This document shows positions 60,231 through 64,000 of a stretch of DNA of 64,000 bases, one piece after another; the first letter of the stretch is position 1, and every line of letters begins with the position of its first letter. The notes below the pieces were generated by a model. That model ran no database searches, had not been told where the DNA came from, and worked only from the letters and a program-made list of their open reading frames with translations. The stretch lies in contig NZ_CP186334.1 of assembly GCF_049347105.1 (NCBI RefSeq), positions 3,472,001 through 3,536,000 of the forward strand. The letters are read 5' to 3'. The DNA is from Gaoshiqia hydrogeniformans. GTDB taxonomy: Bacteria; Bacteroidota; Bacteroidia; Bacteroidales; Prolixibacteraceae. The position numbers and the translations under genes are program-made.

Positions 60231-62342
60231 TTAATTTTTGTACACGTCCACGAAGGGTTCTTTCAACGAGGTATTGAGCAAACTCGTGGGGAAATTATCG
60301 GTTACCCCCAACTGGACCGGGTAGACCAGGATAAAACTCTTTTCGGCGAAATATTTGTTTAGAAAGGCAGACACCCGGCCCATGTAATCCTGGTACGATG
60401 CGTAGCTTTTCCGGCTCATCACCAGGATCAGGTTATCGTCTGGCCGAATGTCATTGATAACTTCCAACAGGCTGTTTCCTTTGAGAATCCTCATTTCCAT
60501 GTCAACCGGATTTTCATCTTGCCATTTCTTTAAAAACACGGCGGTTTGTTCGGTCGTGTAAAAAACCAGGCTGGCCCCGGTATTCAGACCAATATTCCAG
60601 ACGCGGGCCAGCCAGGCGAAAAAGCCGGATTCGCGTTCGGCATGTTCGGGGATTACCACCAGGTGCCGTTTAATGGTTGGCAGGGGCTGGTTGGGCTTAT
60701 AAATGAGGGTGGTGATGTTGCAGTTGGTTAACAAACCGGCTGTTAAAAAACCGAAAAAGGAATCGGTAATCCCTTTTTTATCGTGTAAGCCGATGATCAG
60801 GTCGGTGATTTTGTATTCGTTCACCACGTTGGTAATGCCGTTCACCACGTTCAGGTCGTAGCGTAACACGGGTTCCAGTTCATGATCGGTGGCTGAGGCC
60901 GTCTTCATGGCTTTTTCCAATACTTTCTTCGCATGGCGTTCGGTCAGCTCATCGGTATTGCCGGTGGTAATGATATTTAGCGCCACCAGTTTACTCTTGC
61001 CTTTATCCGATTTAACAATGGTACTCAGGTTGACCAACTCGTTCACGGTGCCTTCGTTGCGGATCGGGATCAGGATGCGTTCGCCGGTGTCTTTATTCCG
61101 GTCTTCTCCCAAAATTTCTTCGGTCGTGACCAGGTTTTGAGCCGCTTTTTGGGTTACAAAAGAGGCAATGGTGCAGGTTACCAGGATCATCAGGATGGTT
61201 CCGTTCAGCACGCTTTCGTTCAATAAACGGATGGGCTCGCCGTTTGCTCCGTAGCCGAGGATCACATTATAACCCACCAGCACCGCCGCCAGGGTCGATG
61301 CAGCCTGGGCATTGCTTAACCCGAAAATGATGCCCCGTTCGTCGGCCGAAAAACGGAATGTTTTTTGGGTGAGCCAGGCAGCTGCATACTTAGCCACGGT
61401 CGCAACAACAGTCATAACAATGGCTACTTTTACCGTTTCCCAGTCGGTGACGAATGCCCGCAGGTCAATCAGCATACCCACGCCAATCAAAAAGAAGGGG
61501 ATAAACAAGGCATTACCCACAAATTCGATCCGGTTCATCAGGGGCGATATTTTGGGGACGAGCCGGTTGAGGGCTAAACCGGATAAAAAGGCTCCCACGA
61601 TCGGTTCAATTCCGCAAACATGGGCAAAATAAGAACCCCAGAAAACCATGCACAGGATGAAAATATATTGCGCAATATTGTCGTCGACCCGTTTAAAAAA
61701 CCAGCGGCCAATCAGCGGAAAGACAAACACGATCACCGAAACACAGAAGACGATGGATAAACCCAGTTCCCACCACAAGCCCCGGGATACTTCTCCAATT
61801 GAAGTTTTAACAATCACGGCCAGCACCAAAAGGGCCAGTACGGTGGTAAAAATAGTCCCCCCGACCGAAATATTGACTGCCCTGTTTTTGGTGATCCCCA
61901 TTTTGCTTACAATGGGGTAGGTGATGAGGGTATTCGAGGCGAACATGCTGGCCAGCAAAATGGACGTGTTCGTACTAAACCCGAGCAGGTAAATACTGGC
62001 CAATACCCCAAGCGCCATCGGGATGATAAAAGTATACAAACCGAAGACAAAGCTTTTGAACAGGTTTTTTTTTGAATCGGCCAGGTCGATTTCAAGCCCG
62101 GCAATAAACATGAGGTACAGTAAGCCGATGGTGCCTAACAGGATGACGCTGCTGTCGCGGGCCAACAGGTTAAAGCCAAATGGCCCGATGATGATGCCCG
62201 CCACGATCAGGCCAATCAGGTGAGGGATTTGTATCCGGTTTAGCAGGATGGGCGAAACGAGTAAGATGAGCAGGATGATTGCAAAAATCAGGACCGGATC
62301 ATTCAGCGGCAAACTAATTCCAAAGATCGTCGAGAGTATCAT
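60231..62342 (-). CDS. CPA2-type cation:proton antiporter with C-terminal UspA-like domains
   Basis: From the ATG at 62342 the protein has 703 residues. The first half is a KefB/NhaP-like antiporter of 12-13 helices (PHLIGLIVAGIIIGPFGFNLL; LMFIAGLEIDLADSKKN; ASMFASNTLITYPIVSKMGITKNRAVNI; GSYFAHVCGIEPIVGAFLSGLALNRLVP). From about 440 it carries cytoplasmic UspA-like nucleotide-binding domains (ERILIPIRNEGTVNELV; DLIIGLHDKKGITDSFFG). It exchanges Na+ or K+ for protons across the inner membrane, with regulation through the cytoplasmic domains. Longer in-frame starts (62477, 62435) add a non-membrane stretch not seen in this family. Confidence 0.85.
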   Translation of the reverse strand: MILSTIFGISLPLNDPVLIFAIILLILLVSPILLNRIQIPHLIGLIVAGIIIGPFGFNLLARDSSVILLGTIGLLYLMFIAGLEIDLADSKKNLFKSFVFGLYTFIIPMALGVLASIYLLGFSTNTSILLASMFASNTLITYPIVSKMGITKNRAVNISVGGTIFTTVLALLVLAVIVKTSIGEVSRGLWWELGLSIVFCVSVIVFVFPLIGRWFFKRVDDNIAQYIFILCMVFWGSYFAHVCGIEPIVGAFLSGLALNRLVPKISPLMNRIEFVGNALFIPFFLIGVGMLIDLRAFVTDWETVKVAIVMTVVATVAKYAAAWLTQKTFRFSADERGIIFGLSNAQAASTLAAVLVGYNVILGYGANGEPIRLLNESVLNGTILMILVTCTIASFVTQKAAQNLVTTEEILGEDRNKDTGERILIPIRNEGTVNELVNLSTIVKSDKGKSKLVALNIITTGNTDELTERHAKKVLEKAMKTASATDHELEPVLRYDLNVVNGITNVVNEYKITDLIIGLHDKKGITDSFFGFLTAGLLTNCNITTLIYKPNQPLPTIKRHLVVIPEHAERESGFFAWLARVWNIGLNTGASLVFYTTEQTAVFLKKWQDENPVDMEMRILKGNSLLEVINDIRPDDNLILVMSRKSYASYQDYMGRVSAFLNKYFAEKSFILVYPVQLGVTDNFPTSLLNTSLKEPFVDVYKN

Positions 62343-62485
62343 GGGCAGTTCGTTTACGTTATGGCAGGTGTGAACCGGATTTACCTCACACCAGGCTAAG
62401 GCCTCCAAGATACAAATATCTTTTTTTACTGTCATAAAAGGACGATAAGTTTTGTAACTCGTTTTCGGCAACAGCAAAGGGAAAA

Positions 62486-63571
62486 CTACATTTTTGGATT
62501 GTATTTTTTAGCTGGGGTTTCGCCCCGGGCAACCATTAAGGCGTTCATGGCCAGGGCTTCCAGCTCGTCTTCGCCGGGGTATACGTACATGGGGGCGATG
62601 AAGGCTGTTTTTTTTCGGATATATTCAACGAGGTACTTGTTGTGGGCCATGCCTCCGGTGAGCAAAATGCCGTCGGCCTGTCCATCCAAAACGACGGCCA
62701 TTTCACCTATCGCCTTGGCCACCTGGTAGCCCAGTGCATCCTGGATCATCCGGGCTTGCTGGTCGCCGTCCGCCGCCCGTTGTTCCACCTCCTGTGCATT
62801 GTTTGTGCCCAGGTAGGCTACGTAGCCGCCTTCGCCCACTACCATACGCCTGATTTCTTCTTTTGACCAACGCGGGTCAAAACACAAATCGATGACCTGT
62901 CCGACAGGTAAAGAGCCGCTGCGTTCGGGGCTGAACGGGCCGTCGCCGTCGAGCGCGTTGTTCACATCAACCACGCGGCCCTGGAGATGGGCGCCAACCG
63001 AAATTCCCCCGCCCAGGTGAACGACGATCAGCCGGAGTTGTTCGTAGGGTGTCCCCACTTTAAGGGCATGAGCGCGAGCTGTGGCTTTCTGGTTCAGGGC
63101 GTGAAAGATAGATCGTTTTTTAAAGATCGGATGCCCCGTGATCCGGGCAATTTCGTCGAGTTCGTCGGTGACCACCGGGTCGGCGATATAAGCCTTCGCC
63201 CCCGGAATTTGATTGGCAATATAATCGGCGATCAATGGCCCCAGGTTGCTGGCGTGTTGCCCGTATACTCCTTCGCGGGCATGGCCAAGCATCAGGTTGT
63301 CGACCAGGTAAACACCCGATTCCAGCGGATACGTCAGGCCGCCTCGGCCGATAATGTGTTTGATGCGGTCGACCTCAAAGCCTTCTTCCATTAGAGCGTC
63401 GATGATCATGCCTTTGCGAAAGTCGAACTGTTGCAACACGGTTTGGTAGCTTGATAATTCGTCGATGGAGTGCCTGAGTACTTTTGAAAGCTTACACTCT
63501 TCGTTGAAATAAACAGCGAATTTGGTGGAGGTCGATCCCGGGTTAATGGCTAAAATACGATATTCGTTCAT
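62486..63571 (-). CDS. buk: Butyrate kinase
   Basis: The 361-residue protein is an acetate/butyrate-type kinase: ILAINPGSTSTKFAVY (phosphate 1), HLGGGISVGAH and VVDVNNALDGDGPFSPERSG in the catalytic core, and GILLTGGMAHN (nucleotide binding). Length and motifs fit butyrate rather than acetate kinase (about 400). It converts acyl phosphate plus ADP to ATP and a short or branched-chain acid. It follows the phosphotransferase gene with a 5-bp gap on the minus strand, the usual ptb-buk order. Branched-chain acyl phosphates are possible substrates too. Confidence 0.94.
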   Translation of the reverse strand: MNEYRILAINPGSTSTKFAVYFNEECKLSKVLRHSIDELSSYQTVLQQFDFRKGMIIDALMEEGFEVDRIKHIIGRGGLTYPLESGVYLVDNLMLGHAREGVYGQHASNLGPLIADYIANQIPGAKAYIADPVVTDELDEIARITGHPIFKKRSIFHALNQKATARAHALKVGTPYEQLRLIVVHLGGGISVGAHLQGRVVDVNNALDGDGPFSPERSGSLPVGQVIDLCFDPRWSKEEIRRMVVGEGGYVAYLGTNNAQEVEQRAADGDQQARMIQDALGYQVAKAIGEMAVVLDGQADGILLTGGMAHNKYLVEYIRKKTAFIAPMYVYPGEDELEALAMNALMVARGETPAKKYNPKM

Positions 63572-63576
63572 GCAAT

Positions 63577-64000
63577 TTATTTACACAATAAAGCTGCTAA
63601 CGCGATTGAATTCAGTTTTGTTTGTGTGCTGTCGCCCCTCGATGACAAGACCGCCGGAACTTTGGCCCCCGCAACGACGGCTGCCTGTTCGGAATGACAG
63701 AGTTTGGTGCTCGTTTTATAAAACACATTTCCCGCATCAATGTTGGGGAACAGCAGGCAGTCGGCATCTCCGGCCACCGGCGAGTTTATTTTTTTGATCC
63801 GGGCCGATTCCGGGTCCAGGGCGACATCAAGCGCCATGGGGCCGTCAACCAAGGCGCCTGAGATTTGTCCCCGCTCGGCCATTTTGGTCAGCAGGGCGGC
63901 ATCCACACAGGACTGGATAGCGGGCAGTACCTGCTCGGTGGGGGCAATCAGGGCCACTTTGGGTTGTTCAATGCCCAACGCTTTGGCTGTTTCAATCAGG
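63577..64000 (-). CDS. ptb: Phosphate butyryltransferase (C-terminal part; start outside the window)
   Basis: The open frame runs from the stop at 63577 through the window edge at 64000 without a start, giving the last 140 or so residues. Its sequence LIETAKALGIEQPKVALIAPTE, ISGALVDGPMALDVALDPESA, DADCLLFPNIDAGNVFYKTSTKLC matches the phosphate acetyl/butyryltransferase family. It makes butyryl (or branched acyl) phosphate from the CoA ester and feeds butyrate kinase downstream, conserving energy. Only the 5' part is missing. Confidence 0.9.
   Translation of the reverse strand, partial: LIETAKALGIEQPKVALIAPTEQVLPAIQSCVDAALLTKMAERGQISGALVDGPMALDVALDPESARIKKINSPVAGDADCLLFPNIDAGNVFYKTSTKLCHSEQAAVVAGAKVPAVLSSRGDSTQTKLNSIALAALLCK

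Overview
The window looks like a chromosomal segment of a marine or anaerobic Bacteroidota, probably of the order Marinilabiliales/Bacteroidales (Prolixibacteraceae-like; this placement is inference). The evidence is tandem SusC/SusD pairs, a hybrid two-component (HTCS) regulator, DUF1735-type surface lipoproteins, many sulfatases, -7 boxes of the TAnnTTTG type, weak Shine-Dalgarno signals, a PPi-dependent phosphofructokinase and a phosphate butyryltransferase/butyrate kinase pair.

Layout. 1-4006: a minus-strand sugar-acid operon (mutarotase, aldo/keto reductase, lactonase, zinc alcohol dehydrogenase cut by the window edge) that fits non-phosphorylating L-fucose-type catabolism, with a divergent LacI regulator and a repeated palindrome between them. 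4098-9890: a fused 2-oxoacid dehydrogenase E1, a small membrane protein, two AT-richer lipoproteins of unknown function and an OsmC protein. 9891-10470: no intact gene, but four 16-bp operator-like boxes at an exact 22-bp period. 10471-14016: a secreted TIM-barrel protein and a Tat-exported Gfo/Idh/MocA oxidoreductase, divergent from a membrane-anchored winged-helix-like protein. This set resembles the periplasmic 3-keto-glycoside route known from Bacteroides. 14051-25000: Cu/Zn efflux permease plus membrane methyltransferase, cytidylate-kinase-like protein, cytosolic Gfo/Idh, DUF6807 protein, U32 protein, gamma-glutamylcyclotransferase-like protein, PQQ-type propeller and Pfp. 25110-26510: Wzi-like outer-membrane protein. 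26768-30792: a four-gene sulfur/respiratory operon (octaheme cytochrome, cytochrome b, two YeeE/YedE halves, the second fused to a rhodanese-like domain without the expected cysteine).

31054-60144 is a large polysaccharide utilization locus. It has a GH105, a sulfatase-GH43 fusion, a sulfatase, a GH43, the HTCS, another sulfatase, two SusC/SusD pairs, a DUF1735 lipoprotein, a GH2 and two more sulfatases. The five formylglycine-type sulfatase domains, with GH105, GH43 and GH2, point to a sulfated, uronate-containing plant or algal polysaccharide. Ulvan- or sulfated pectin-like glycans are possible, but the substrate is not proven. The expected flow is capture by SusC/D, trimming and desulfation outside and in the periplasm, and induction through the HTCS. 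60231-64000 carries a CPA2-type antiporter with UspA-like domains, butyrate kinase and the start-truncated phosphate butyryltransferase.

No tRNA, rRNA, CRISPR array or insertion sequence was recognised. The most unusual signals are the 22-bp-period operator array, the membrane-anchored octaheme cytochrome operon with its altered rhodanese, the sulfatase-GH43 fusion, the putative oxidative glycoside module with its membrane-bound regulator, and a family of shuffled intergenic repeats.
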